A DNA stretch of 64,000 bases from Symbiodinium sp. CCMP2592 (taxonomy: Eukaryota > Sar > Dinophyceae > Suessiales > Symbiodiniaceae): contig CAJNDT010004724.1 in assembly GCA_905221615.1 (NCBI GenBank), positions 372,001-436,000 of the forward strand, read 5' to 3'. The notes beneath the pieces are model-generated. The model had not been told where the DNA came from. It was given only the letters and a program-made list of their open reading frames with translations, and searched no databases. This document shows, piece after piece, positions 10,647-20,633 of this stretch; within the stretch, counting starts at the first letter, position 1; every line of letters begins with the position of its first letter. The position numbers and the translations under genes are program-made.

Positions 10647-13118
10647 GTGGTTCGAAGAACAGGGGTGTCATTTTCCAGAACAGCAGTTGCACGAGCCGAG
10701 TCACTACCCCTACGACTCGACTACGTGCTGGCAAAGAAACTACTGTGCGACCCCGGCAAAGTTCTTGCTCAGAGGGATATTGCCACTTCAGACCATGAGC
10801 CGATCTCCGTCCCGTTGACCCAGATCCGAGTCCACGAAGGCAACATCGGGGGGAAGGCAGCACCATGGTCCTCTCGGACACTGCGACCTGGGGCTGTGGT
10901 CGATGCTATCTTGGACCAGCAGGCTGTAACCGGGGGCGACCCCGTCACCCAAATCCAGAAAGTCGCTGTGGCCATCAGCAAGCCCGGCAAGAACAAACAA
11001 CCATTCAAAGAGTCAGATGCCCTTCGAGCCCTTCGCCGACATGCCCTTCACACCGGGCCAGGGGAAGAACGGCGACGACTCTGGAAAGCAGCGCGGATCA
11101 TGCACCAATCCGAGCATCGAAAATGGCAACAACTGGCGATGCAACGTGTTGCCGAACTGGACTGGGGGATGAAGAAGGCCCTCGTGGAGCAGAGCCGTGA
11201 TCACTCCTGGGAGCTCAACCTCACCGACAGCGACCAGTGGAAGCAAGAGCTCCGGGACCACTTCGAAAAGATCTTCCACCGACAAAAACAAGTGGTAGTC
11301 ACTGCGAAAATCCGGGGGATCATGAAAAAGCTCGAGTACAGATGCAAGAACACGAAATGGATACCCTTCACCTTGGAAGACCTCAATGAAGTCAAAGTGA
11401 AGTGGAAAAATGGGCGATCTTGTGGACCCGACCAGGTGTCACATGAAGCCCTCAAGGCCATGCTCCCCCACCCGATTTGGGGGAACCGCCTACTCGCATT
11501 GTTCAATGACATGCTGTACACATGCCGCCTGGTCGAGAGCATCGAAGCAGGAGCCACTATCCTGTTGGCGAAAACCTCCCAGCCACAGAACTGGGGAGAA
11601 ACAAGACCTATAACTTTGAGTTCAGTCCTCCTCAAGACTTTCGGCCAACTCCTCTTGCAACGAGCCGGGGAAACGATCCAAGCCCCCGCCAGACTGCAAT
11701 GGTGCAGGCGGGGGAGGCAAGGGATCGAACTGATCCTCATCCTCCGACGACTAGCACGAGTTGCACGTGACTGGGGCCTCGAGTTCTACATTGCGAAATT
11801 GGACATCCGCAAGGCTTTCGATTCCGTTTTCCAGGAAAGTCTCGCCGAGCATGTCTGCCAAGTAGTGGGGGAAGATGCCAACCTACCCTGGGAAGCTCGA
11901 GCCTGGGTTGCTGTACTACATGCACAACATCTTTGTGTCCAGGTTGCCGGGGAAAGCATCCCGATCCAACAAAGCAATGGAGTTCGGCAAGGTGCACCAG
12001 AAAGCCCCGTTGCTTTCGGCTCTGTGGTTGCCAACGACCTCAATGCTGCCATCGGGGAAGCGAGGAGTTCTAAACCAACGACAGACACAGCCCCCCCCGA
12101 AGACGGGGGAAGCTACATGGACGACAACTACATTTGGTCAACATGCAGAAAACACTTTCAGCACATGCTTACCGCGCTGGGGGATAAGCTGCCCTGCCGC
12201 GGCCTCTACCTGCACCCTGGCAAGACGGACATCATCACAACCCGGGAGAAGGAAGTTCATTTCCAGGTCGCGGGGGAGAGAGTGGCAACCAAAGGGCCCA
12301 AGCACATCTTTCATGTGCTAGGGAGTCCCCTCTCTTTCCAAGGGGGAACCGCCATGTTGTTGGCGGAAGCTCAAAGCCGAGCCCGCAAAGCTTTCTGGGC
12401 ACACCGCGACTCCTTCACTTCGGCGGCTACCTTCAGGCAAAAGCTCCAGATACATGTCGTACTTGTGCGTCAGAGTGCATTTTGGGCCTGCCAGACATGG
12501 CCTTGCCACAGCAGCCTATTGCGGGGGATCAACACAATTCAGTTGTCCCACATCCGGGTCATGCTTGGTCTTCGTCGGCAACCATGTGAAGAATGGGCCA
12601 CATGGAACAAAAGAAGCTTACGACGAAGCCGACTCGCACTATTTCACTGCGGGGGAACCCGATGGTCAACTTTTGTGCTGTCGCAAATCTGGACCGCCAT
12701 CGGGCACGTCAGCAGAGGAGATCCGATCGGGGGGAAAATCCTCCAATGGCACAGCCTACAGTGGTGGCAAGACCAAAAGGACCGGGGGATCCCAGTTCAG
12801 CATGGCCATCGTTTCAATGCTTACATGGACATAGACAGGCAATTGAGTGACACAGTGGGTAAGAATTGGTTTGCCATTGCACAAGACAGAGAAGTATGGG
12901 GAGAGTGGGAGGCGGTCTTCATTGCGAAGTATGATGTCCCATGGAGTAGTGGCAAACAGTACAGCATCAGCAACCTAGCACCGGGGAACCATCAGACAGA
13001 CGACAAGGCATTCCTACAAAGTCTTACTGACACTACCAGCAAGAGAGAGCACTCAACAAAGCAACAGAAGAGACGGACCAAAACAAGACAACTGAATAAC
13101 AGACTCTTGGTATCCTGA
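10647..13118 (+). CDS. Non-LTR retrotransposon reverse transcriptase (5'-truncated)
   Basis: 823 codons without a stop. The first codon is GTG after an in-frame TGA, so this is not the true start. Residues 24-52 match the end of an APE-type endonuclease: LDYVLA at 24-29 and the SDHEP motif at 48-52. Upstream the endonuclease frame continues in another phase back to the GA tract (GELLLEWFEEQG region, about 10630-10710), so one base was gained or lost near 10700-10722. The reverse transcriptase runs from about 240 to 520: motif A LDIRKAFD at 385-392 (Asp386), motif B NGVRQGAPESP from 444, and motif C YMDD at 490-493 with both metal-binding Asp residues. Residues 550-823 form the thumb and a C-terminal part without a visible zinc knuckle or RNase H. 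The polymerase core looks intact, but this copy lacks most of its endonuclease. Confidence 0.9.
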   Translation: MVRRTGVSFSRTAVARAESLPLRLDYVLAKKLLCDPGKVLAQRDIATSDHEPISVPLTQIRVHEGNIGGKAAPWSSRTLRPGAVVDAILDQQAVTGGDPVTQIQKVAVAISKPGKNKQPFKESDALRALRRHALHTGPGEERRRLWKAARIMHQSEHRKWQQLAMQRVAELDWGMKKALVEQSRDHSWELNLTDSDQWKQELRDHFEKIFHRQKQVVVTAKIRGIMKKLEYRCKNTKWIPFTLEDLNEVKVKWKNGRSCGPDQVSHEALKAMLPHPIWGNRLLALFNDMLYTCRLVESIEAGATILLAKTSQPQNWGETRPITLSSVLLKTFGQLLLQRAGETIQAPARLQWCRRGRQGIELILILRRLARVARDWGLEFYIAKLDIRKAFDSVFQESLAEHVCQVVGEDANLPWEARAWVAVLHAQHLCVQVAGESIPIQQSNGVRQGAPESPVAFGSVVANDLNAAIGEARSSKPTTDTAPPEDGGSYMDDNYIWSTCRKHFQHMLTALGDKLPCRGLYLHPGKTDIITTREKEVHFQVAGERVATKGPKHIFHVLGSPLSFQGGTAMLLAEAQSRARKAFWAHRDSFTSAATFRQKLQIHVVLVRQSAFWACQTWPCHSSLLRGINTIQLSHIRVMLGLRRQPCEEWATWNKRSLRRSRLALFHCGGTRWSTFVLSQIWTAIGHVSRGDPIGGKILQWHSLQWWQDQKDRGIPVQHGHRFNAYMDIDRQLSDTVGKNWFAIAQDREVWGEWEAVFIAKYDVPWSSGKQYSISNLAPGNHQTDDKAFLQSLTDTTSKREHSTKQQKRRTKTRQLNNRLLVS

Positions 13119-13431
13119 CGGCAGAAAGGGGGAACACCCTCAAGCAATCACTGCATGTTCGTGAATGACCTGATTGCCTCTGACCAGTGACAGCGACATG
13201 TGGTGTGCAGTGCGAAGTTTTTCCTTGCTTTCTGTCAACATGGATATGACGATCCTGAATCTGCTCGACTACATCCTTACTGCTCAAACATGCGACATGC
13301 CACGACTACATTTTCGCAACTCGCACCTTGGTACTCGATCCTAGACGACTTGGCTTTCTGCACAGGAAAGCTGACAAAGCAATAAAGCAAGACAGCAGAC
13401 AGCAACTTTGCACAGCAGAGATCTCGACGAG
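13119..13431 (+). other. Spacer between the two proteins of element 1
   Basis: About 310 bases without a gene. It holds one GGGGGA run just after the reverse transcriptase stop. I see no ribosome-entry or splice signal that I can name. How the downstream protein is translated is open. Confidence 0.4.
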
Positions 13432-15006
13432 ATGCTGCGCACCAAACTCCTCCTAGCTTTGGTGCTCGCAGTGCCCTACGGGCACGTGTCTACTAAGGCA
13501 CAAGCCCCTGGCACAGACCCAACACGCACAGCACCGGCAGAAGCAGGCAGTACAGACGGCAATCCACCCGCGGCAGAATCCACAACAAGGGGACATCACA
13601 GTCCCGTACCGGCCCACCCCCATACAGCAGCAGACGGGGGACACAACTCAGGCCCCAACACAGCAACAGCACCGTGGAGCAACCACGAGTGGGCACAACA
13701 ACACGCCCCCACCCAGCTGGCATGGGCAGCGACACATCTCACTGCTAACGGCTATGTGACAACATGGGGCGGCTGGAGCACGACACAGGGCGGGGGAAAT
13801 GGCCCTCAACCGCCCCCACAACAGCCACTATACTTCCAACCTCCAGCATACCAAATCGGCGTACAGGCATGCGGCTCACAACAAGCACCACTACCACAAC
13901 AACCTCCACCTCGACAACCACCCTCCGCACAAGCCATGACAACTGGCCCTTACCAGCCACCACCACAAGCTCAGCCCCAGCAGACCCACGCAAGACCACA
14001 AGCCAGAGACATCCACGGCTATCATCCCACGTACGACTGGGACTTTGATCCCTGGAACAACCCAGAGGACGACCCCCCAACAACAGCAACACAGGAGACG
14101 AGCGCGGCAACGAACCCGACGGGGGACCACCCACGTGGTACACCCTTACCACCGACCTTCACCGCCACCTCTGCAGCTGCCCAACAACCACAGCCACAAC
14201 AGGTGCAACAAAGCACAAGCCAACCACAGACGACTTGCTGGCTACCACCACCCGGGACAGGGCCACTGCCAAACATGTGGCAATCAGAATACACCAACTG
14301 GATCAGTACAGGCCGCATCCCCAACACATACCTGAAGAGAGTTTGCACACCAGGCCCGGACACAGAGGGGCACGAGCCCCCCCAGAACTCCACGGCAGCT
14401 GAAGCCACACCACAAGCGCCCCCGGGGCAAACTGAAGAAGCTGCTGAGACAGCAAGTATACCCATCAACACTTCTTGCAGCGAGCCCCCACCACCACTAC
14501 AGCCACTCCAACCACAAGCAGATCCACTTCCAAGAGCCAGACAATCGGGAGAGCTCCCCGAGTTCGTCCAACCACGACCACCACCAAGCCCCGGCAGAAA
14601 CACCACCGACTCCCACGCAGACCCACAGGACACCGCGACAGCAGACCAATCCGGCGAGGAAGAGCTGCACGACACCGCTACTGGAGACACAGGCCTACCG
14701 CCTTGGGAACATCCGGAATGGGGGATTGACCCCCCCCCCCCCCTCCCGAAACACACAAACACGGGGGGCCGGACACGGCTCGCAACGACTGGGCAACAAA
14801 GAAGGCAAACATGCTTTCAAACAGCGGGTCTGGGCGGGGGAGCAACTCGTAAGACCCGACCCCCAGCCTCAGCACGGCCCCGGTTGGGGCATACTCGCGA
14901 GTCGAGCACAAAGCTCCACCGACCAACACTCGCAACAGGCAACCTCCACGCGGGGGACCAAAAAGGATTCAGCAGCGGAACAACAGTTCCAGGAGGCCAT
15001 GGATAA
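13432..15006 (+). CDS. Pro/Gln/Thr-rich protein of element 1, N-terminal part
   Basis: The open frame reaches back to 13408, but the first ATG is at 13432 and gives MLRTKLLLALVLAVPYG, which looks like a signal peptide or a membrane anchor. After it come about 400 residues rich in Pro, Gln, Thr, His and Ala with little fixed structure. At 14730-14743 the DNA is a run of 14 C; there the conserved style of sequence passes to the overlapping frame that continues to 17590. The last residues of this frame (about 14744-15006) are therefore probably out of frame. I do not recognise the family. Its place downstream of the reverse transcriptase is unusual, since the gag-like protein of LINEs normally comes first. 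Confidence 0.6.
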   Translation: MLRTKLLLALVLAVPYGHVSTKAQAPGTDPTRTAPAEAGSTDGNPPAAESTTRGHHSPVPAHPHTAADGGHNSGPNTATAPWSNHEWAQQHAPTQLAWAATHLTANGYVTTWGGWSTTQGGGNGPQPPPQQPLYFQPPAYQIGVQACGSQQAPLPQQPPPRQPPSAQAMTTGPYQPPPQAQPQQTHARPQARDIHGYHPTYDWDFDPWNNPEDDPPTTATQETSAATNPTGDHPRGTPLPPTFTATSAAAQQPQPQQVQQSTSQPQTTCWLPPPGTGPLPNMWQSEYTNWISTGRIPNTYLKRVCTPGPDTEGHEPPQNSTAAEATPQAPPGQTEEAAETASIPINTSCSEPPPPLQPLQPQADPLPRARQSGELPEFVQPRPPPSPGRNTTDSHADPQDTATADQSGEEELHDTATGDTGLPPWEHPEWGIDPPPPLPKHTNTGGRTRLATTGQQRRQTCFQTAGLGGGATRKTRPPASARPRLGHTRESSTKLHRPTLATGNLHAGDQKGFSSGTTVPGGHG

Positions 15007-17590
15007 GTTCCTCGGCAGAACTCGCCACTCCAAACAGGACGAACACAAAGGGGGACAGCAAGACCCTCCACCGAGCACAGCCAGTTCCAGCTCCACGGAC
15101 ACCCACCGCGACAGCAGCGAAGCAGAAAAGCAAGCCCAGCACACAGCAACCCGCAAATACATACCTACTCCAGAGGAGCAATGGCAGTACGACAACGCAC
15201 CGGAGGGACCAGACTCCCACGACCTTGACATTCCTCCCAGCATACCACATGCAGAGGGCACGACAGTGCAGTATCTACCCCTAACAGCGGGGTGTTGGGA
15301 CATCCACATCACAGCAACACACTACATACCCACTGCACTCACAGCCTCAGCAGGCCTGCCGCCACTCCAGATCACCCACACGGGCCAGAGCGGCCCAGTC
15401 CTCACAGCACCTCCCTTCACAGTCGGCCTGCGAGGTCGTTTAGCGCCAATGGGACCACCTGACACATGGCTTTTTCAAGTCACTTCCACGCCTCCACTAG
15501 ACGACTTCTGGCCACAGAGCATGTTTGTGGTCGCGGGGGATTCCTTCATCCTCCAATTAACCGACAATGGCTGGAAGATGACAGTAGACAAGCAAGCCGA
15601 GTCGGCCGCTCGGGAGTACCGACGGGGGGAAACCAACACCAACCCCACAAAGACAAAGCAGCCGCAGCAGGGGGAGCAGCACAAGCAGTCTCCACCGGAC
15701 ACACGCCAAGCCACAGCTGACACCGGGGATGAGCCACAGCCTTCCAGTAGCCAAGCCTCCAGCTCGGCCGACACCACTAGCCACGGGGGAACACTCCCAA
15801 ACACAAAGCCACGACATGTGCACTTTGCAGCCAATGTCACAGACCCACCGGCAAGAGAGCGACGGAAAAAGCCAAAACAAGATACAACCGGTGCTCGCAA
15901 AAAACCAGACGAGCAAGACGGACGTGCCAAACCACCACCACCACAACCACCACAGAGCCCTGGAGAGTACAGCGCCTTTGTGGACACGCGCGATCTGAGA
16001 GGTAACCGTGGCAGAGAGGGACAGGCCCCTTCGCGTGATCGCGAGGCCCCTCCAAAGCCCACCAAACCGGTGGACCTCCTTTCCCAAATCCGCGACGGCC
16101 GTGACATCGGGGGGAAAAAGAAGAGCACCACTACCTCCACAACCACCACGACCTTCAACGACCCACCTTTCACCACAACCATCTCCTGGCCAGGGGAGGC
16201 CCCAACAACTACAACTACCACAACAACCACTGACGAAGCTACCACGACCGCCACTGGCACTACCCACCACCACAACCAGCGAGAGCCCGATGATGTGACC
16301 AACCTTATGCAGCACATCCAACAAGCCCTACAACGGGGGGGGATTGCACCGGCCTCCACGACAAACCCAGAGCCAGCACCACCACAACCACTATCTTCTG
16401 GTGATGGCGCACCGGAGACAATTCCCGACAGCTCCGCGGAACCACCACAGATGCTACCACCCATTCCACAAAACCGAGCCACGGAGCCTACACCGGCCTT
16501 CGCAACCAGTGCAGAGCGAATCGAGCACTACCTCACACGCATCTATAGCCTGTCAAACCAGCTCCCAGGGGGGAACATAGTGGCACATTTGGCCCAGTGT
16601 GCCCTAGCTGACTTGCTAGTAGACGACCAAACAGAAGCTGAAGTCCTCCGCCACCTTGAGCTGGAGACCGCGCCCTTCCTCAACAGCACTGAGGAGCCTG
16701 AGGCCAAGCGGGTCAAAGTTGAGCAGAGGAGGACAGCCACCCAAGAAGCACTACAACGCATCCGCACCAAAAGCCTGCGACGACTACAAGCAGACACCCA
16801 CCACAACTACATCACATACTACGACTTGCAGCATGACGTGGATATAGTTCTAGCATGGCTGAACTCTCACATGCATGCCATGGCCACTGCCGTCGATGGA
16901 AACCCCCAGCAATGGGGGATGCCAGCTGCAAACCTGGCCTACGAGCAAGGGATGTTCAACACCGGGACCATCCTTGGGCAGATGGGCGCAGCGTTGCAGA
17001 GCATACAGGGGGACCCCAACAACCGCGACAGTTGGTTGCTCCTCGTCGACGTCGTCGGATACTTGGCTGCTGTGGAAAAGGGGGAACCCATTGGGCATCC
17101 TGCTGATGTTATAGCAGAAAGCCGTGGGATCGTCACCTCCAACCTCGCCCGCGAGAGACGTGAACGGCGAGCGCGGGGGATGGCAATGGAGCTCAACGAA
17201 CTCCGAGGGCAACTGCACGAGTGGCCCGGGGGAGAACTCAACACGATCCACCGCGCCCTCTTGGATACCTTGGAAGCGGTGGAAGATGCTCTACAACCTG
17301 CAGAACCTGAACCACCGGCACTGCCTGACCTTCACGATCAGGGGGAACGTGACGGTGACGAACGAGATCTACATGCACAAATGATGGCCCACGTCCCCAT
17401 GTCGTCTTCCGGGGGAGAGCCATGGTGGCTATACGATCGTCACCATGGCCTGGGAAACGCTCCTTCTGGGGGGAACAGAAGGCCCCCCAGTCCAACTGAG
17501 GACTTCCCCAGCGACAGTGATGCGAGCCCACCAGATCACCGCCGACGAAGACTGAAGAGCGTCTTTTACGATCGACATGGGCCGATCTGA
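14726..17590 (+). CDS. Large protein of element 1, C-terminal part
   Basis: 954 codons that begin without an ATG just before the C14 run, so this is best read as the continuation of the frame that starts at 13432. Residues 1-240 are Ser/Thr/Pro/Gln-rich. At 246-300 is a compact module starting DTWLFQV and containing VVAGDSFILQL. Residues 300-590 are again low in complexity, with long Thr runs. Residues about 595-880 are rich in helix-forming residues (ERIEHYLTRIYSL; LLLVDVVGYLAAVEKG). The C-terminus is basic (HRRRRLKSVFYDRHGPI). The 246-300 module and the helical part have diverged counterparts in the protein at 18867-20633. No known domain is recognised; a role in packaging or handling element RNA is a guess. 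Confidence 0.6.
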   Translation: MTPPPPSRNTQTRGAGHGSQRLGNKEGKHAFKQRVWAGEQLVRPDPQPQHGPGWGILASRAQSSTDQHSQQATSTRGTKKDSAAEQQFQEAMDKFLGRTRHSKQDEHKGGQQDPPPSTASSSSTDTHRDSSEAEKQAQHTATRKYIPTPEEQWQYDNAPEGPDSHDLDIPPSIPHAEGTTVQYLPLTAGCWDIHITATHYIPTALTASAGLPPLQITHTGQSGPVLTAPPFTVGLRGRLAPMGPPDTWLFQVTSTPPLDDFWPQSMFVVAGDSFILQLTDNGWKMTVDKQAESAAREYRRGETNTNPTKTKQPQQGEQHKQSPPDTRQATADTGDEPQPSSSQASSSADTTSHGGTLPNTKPRHVHFAANVTDPPARERRKKPKQDTTGARKKPDEQDGRAKPPPPQPPQSPGEYSAFVDTRDLRGNRGREGQAPSRDREAPPKPTKPVDLLSQIRDGRDIGGKKKSTTTSTTTTTFNDPPFTTTISWPGEAPTTTTTTTTTDEATTTATGTTHHHNQREPDDVTNLMQHIQQALQRGGIAPASTTNPEPAPPQPLSSGDGAPETIPDSSAEPPQMLPPIPQNRATEPTPAFATSAERIEHYLTRIYSLSNQLPGGNIVAHLAQCALADLLVDDQTEAEVLRHLELETAPFLNSTEEPEAKRVKVEQRRTATQEALQRIRTKSLRRLQADTHHNYITYYDLQHDVDIVLAWLNSHMHAMATAVDGNPQQWGMPAANLAYEQGMFNTGTILGQMGAALQSIQGDPNNRDSWLLLVDVVGYLAAVEKGEPIGHPADVIAESRGIVTSNLARERRERRARGMAMELNELRGQLHEWPGGELNTIHRALLDTLEAVEDALQPAEPEPPALPDLHDQGERDGDERDLHAQMMAHVPMSSSGGEPWWLYDRHHGLGNAPSGGNRRPPSPTEDFPSDSDASPPDHRRRRLKSVFYDRHGPI

Positions 17591-18805
17591 GCTGGTGAGC
17601 GGGGGATTTAAAACAAGAAGCCGATTGTCACGGCGGCTCTCTCTATTTCCGCTTCGGGGCCCCGTACCAGCACGGGGGAACGAAGCTCATGAGTCGGGCC
17701 CAAATACATTTCTAATACTTGCATACTGTCCTTTAACAAGCTGTTGTCCTCTCCTGTTTCCATCCTGCATAAAGAACAAAAAAGGGGCCTGACAGTATCC
17801 GCCTAGCCACAAGCTGCTGCCATGCTGAACCTAATTTCCGGAAACCTTGCCAACTGCCGCTGCCACTACATTGTGCCTGTAGTGCTGCCACAAGCTGTTG
17901 CTTTGTCATTGCGATGACGGGGGATACAGATTGGATCTCACTGTACATTTCTGGCCTTTGACCCCCTAGGATCCTGTACACTCTGCAATGTTAGGTCCCC
18001 TATAGCCTTTTCTTTGCCTACGAGAGTAATGATCCGATCTTGCACCACGATAATCCTCCGCGCAAACTTTGGACAGAACCCCGAACGATCTTCTAGAGTC
18101 ACTTTTCATGCTATGCGGTTTTGCTTGTATGGCATGTGATTGAAATCTTTGGGGGAAATTGTCCACCATCTCGCTGAGCGGGTTATACACATTCTCCTTG
18201 GCCTTGACCAATATTTGTAGGGTATATGGAAGTAATCACTCCGGGGGTATCTTCCTCCTCGCAGTTGTGATTAAATATACTTGTTGCATTCCTCTGCACT
18301 GTTTTTCCATACGGGGGAAGATTACCAAAGAGAGTGATTGTCCGGCCCTTAGTCTTTTGATCCTGTATGTCATTGGTTGCCAAGCTATCTTGCCATATGC
18401 GGCCAGGAGAACTGTGATGTGTTTCAAGGTATGGTAGACACGAAGGGGAAACTCTGTCAGAACTCAGGTATCGCCTGTAAAGCCCGTAGGGATAGCTGTG
18501 CCATTGTTTCTCGCAATACAATCCCCTTGTCTGCCATAAAATGAAAAATGCACTTTAGGTTGATGCACCGTCAATACAATCCCCAGAAATACCTCTTGTA
18601 TGGAATACATATTTTTGCCTCTTATATGTTCGGGGGATTCGGCATGTGCTGTGTGTCTTGAATGAACAGGGGGACATTGTAAATCGACATCGTATACTTT
18701 ATGGCTATAGCCTTTTACAATGTTCACTGTTCTTTTTCACCCCCCGTGTCCGTCAACACGACGGGTGGGCATGCTGCCCGGGGGCGTTGACCCGTCCCCA
18801 TGCCC

Positions 18806-18807
<2 letters not shown>
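17591..18807 (+). other. 3' non-coding part of element 1
   Basis: About 1.2 kb, richer in A and T than the coding part, without a supported gene on either strand. GGGGGA or close variants still occur near 17600, 17675, 17918, 18150, 18241, 18312, 18630 and 18668, all on the + strand. The last 60 bases can pair partly with themselves (ACGGGTGGGCATG with ACCCGT and CATGCCC), a possible 3' structure for reverse transcriptase binding. The end joins directly to GA at 18808. Confidence 0.5.
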
Positions 18808-18859
<52 letters not shown>

Positions 18860-18866
18860 GAGAGAG
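18808..18866 (+). repeat. (GA)n tract between the two elements
   Basis: About 59 bases of GA with one T interruption. It separates the 3' end of element 1 from the truncated 5' end of element 2. The simplest reading is that both elements were inserted in the same microsatellite one after the other, element 1 upstream of element 2. Confidence 0.85.
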
Positions 18867-20633
18867 TCGTTGGGGTCGCCGGCGGGGGGAGCCCCCGGCC
18901 GCTGGATGCTCTATGTGACGGCAGTGGAGAGGAGCCACGACCAAGCGGCGACACACCTACGCGTTGGGGACGCCTACATTCTGACCATGCCAAAGGGGAC
19001 AAAACGCTGGACGCACAAGTACGTGGTCCCGGCGGCCGCCCTGCAGTACTACATGGACTGGCAGAGGGAATGGACGGTGGGGAGAAGCCTATCGTACCTA
19101 CCAACAGGGGGGAACCAACCTCTGCACCGTTGGCAAGAACTGGGGGAGCGCCTCATGCCGCAACGCCAGCCACCACGAGCAGAAGCCGACTCGGAGGAGC
19201 ACCATGGCGACGACGAGGAGGAGCAGCAGGGGGACGATACCAACCTCATGCAAACACGCCTGGGGGGGGCCTCGAGCAGTTCAGACCCGCCAACCGTCAT
19301 CCCCCAGGGATGCCTAGCCATTGCCATGGTTAGACGGTGCCTCCGCAGGCTTACAGCAGTGCTGATGCACACACCAGAGATGGAGCTGCAGCAAGCCGTG
19401 GAAAACTTGCTCCTGCTGCTTGACCCACAAAGCATGGAGGGGGTCGGCAACCCGCTCTGGGGGGAGGCCAAACGACGCAAGGTCTCCAACGAGTTCCTCG
19501 AAGTCGAAGAACAGCTCCGTCGGTTGGCTAGACGACTCCCGAGCACACTATCGGACGACGACCTTGCCGAAGACTTCTCCGTCGCCATCGCCACGCTCAC
19601 GCAGGGGGTCCAGACACTGCAAAGGGCCACAGCAGATCAAGCGGGGCTCCAGGTGACGGAGGCCATTGAGGGAACGCACACAGCCCTCAAGGCCATCGCT
19701 GCAGCCAGGGACCGCACGCTACAGGGGGACAGAAGCTGGATGACCGAGGGATGGCTCCTCACGGTCGCAAGCCTACTGCAGGAAGCGGGAGGACTCGCCA
19801 TGGAACTCCTCTATGTGCCAGAGACAGTCCACCCGAGCGATGTGGTCGAACTCAGCAATGGAGCAGAGGAGGCCTTGGGGGACTTGCCCCCACTGCGGCG
19901 AGTCAAACACTGCCTCCGTGAGTTAGGGGGTCTCCTACCGTTCCTCACCACCAACGAGGGGGAGCCTGCCAGAAGTCTGCTAGCACACATGCTGCAATGG
20001 GTGCAGCAGCAAGAACGAAGCGCTCTACTCGTGGACAGCCAGGGGAACCTCGAGACTCAAGAGGCTGAGCCCATGGAGAGCCTCTTCGGGGAAGCCCCGC
20101 AGCATGCGGGGACACCACACAACGCAGAGAATAACGACTCCGAGCTGGCGGCGCAGACGCTCTACCGGGGGGACGTGATCCACAACGAGAGGACCGATGA
20201 CCCCGACATGGCGGGGCAGCTACCCAACCCAGGGGGCTCACACCACCACGGTGAAGAGCAGCCGGAGAACGAGCAGAGCGAGGAGACCGAGCATGCCAGT
20301 GCCATGTCGCAAGCGCCGGGGGCCACGCAGCCGGAATCGAGCGTGGACACCCAAGAGCAAGTGGCCACACTCCCGGCATACTGGAACCTGAGAGGGGCAA
20401 TGCGAGAGGTAGATGTTACATCCTCGGCGGAGCGAAACGCAACGACCGATGGAGAACCAACACACAGTAGCGGACCTACAGCTAGCGAAATAGCGGAGTC
20501 TCACTTTTTGCAGGAGCAGGTAGAGGCGGAACAGGCCGACCTAGGCCGGAGTTCCAGACGGCGACTGTTGTTGAGCCCCCTGGGAAGCCGTCGGCGTGTA
20601 CCAGCTAGTTACCGTACGGATGACTCTGACTGA
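18867..20633 (+). CDS. Relative of the element 1 downstream protein (5'-truncated)
   Basis: The frame is open through the GA tract, so its true start is lost; the first ATG inside the element is at 18906. The module starting GRWMLYV, with LRVGDAYILTM, lines up with DTWLFQV and VVAGDSFILQL of the element 1 protein. Further on, GEAKRRKV matches EAKRVKV there, and the helical middle (LLTVASLLQEAGGLAMELLY) matches LLLVDVVGYLAAVEKG. The C-terminus is again basic (SSRRRLLLSPLGSRRR) and ends in acidic residues. A His/Glu-rich linker lies about two thirds along. The function is unknown. The likeness between the two proteins was found by eye and is weak outside these blocks. Confidence 0.6.
   Translation, partial: SLGSPAGGAPGRWMLYVTAVERSHDQAATHLRVGDAYILTMPKGTKRWTHKYVVPAAALQYYMDWQREWTVGRSLSYLPTGGNQPLHRWQELGERLMPQRQPPRAEADSEEHHGDDEEEQQGDDTNLMQTRLGGASSSSDPPTVIPQGCLAIAMVRRCLRRLTAVLMHTPEMELQQAVENLLLLLDPQSMEGVGNPLWGEAKRRKVSNEFLEVEEQLRRLARRLPSTLSDDDLAEDFSVAIATLTQGVQTLQRATADQAGLQVTEAIEGTHTALKAIAAARDRTLQGDRSWMTEGWLLTVASLLQEAGGLAMELLYVPETVHPSDVVELSNGAEEALGDLPPLRRVKHCLRELGGLLPFLTTNEGEPARSLLAHMLQWVQQQERSALLVDSQGNLETQEAEPMESLFGEAPQHAGTPHNAENNDSELAAQTLYRGDVIHNERTDDPDMAGQLPNPGGSHHHGEEQPENEQSEETEHASAMSQAPGATQPESSVDTQEQVATLPAYWNLRGAMREVDVTSSAERNATTDGEPTHSSGPTASEIAESHFLQEQVEAEQADLGRSSRRRLLLSPLGSRRRVPASYRTDDSD

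Larger units (their letters stand above)
10597..18807 (+). mobile_element. LINE-like element 1, 5'-truncated, in a GA microsatellite
   Basis: An element of about 8.2 kb bounded on both sides by (GA)n. It encodes, in order, the end of an apurinic-type endonuclease domain joined to a reverse transcriptase (10647-13118), a long low-complexity protein in two overlapping frames (13432-17590), and a non-coding 3' part (17591-18807). It has no long terminal repeats, integrase or protease. The 5' end begins inside the endonuclease coding region, as expected for truncated target-primed insertion. It has no poly(A) end that I can see; the 3' end passes straight into GA. GGGGGA runs occur along the whole + strand. 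Confidence 0.8.

Noticed and set aside
10460..10798. Frames running through the GA tract with long Glu-Arg repeats
   Set aside because: Microsatellite translation. Only the part after 10597 is element coding sequence.
10597..18807. LTR retrotransposon or virus-like element
   Set aside because: No terminal repeats, protease or integrase; the SDH-type endonuclease end and the YMDD order fit a non-LTR element.
18720..18866. Start of the element 2 protein upstream of the GA tract
   Set aside because: This part is the end of element 1 plus GA repeats, open by chance; the protein homology begins after 18867.
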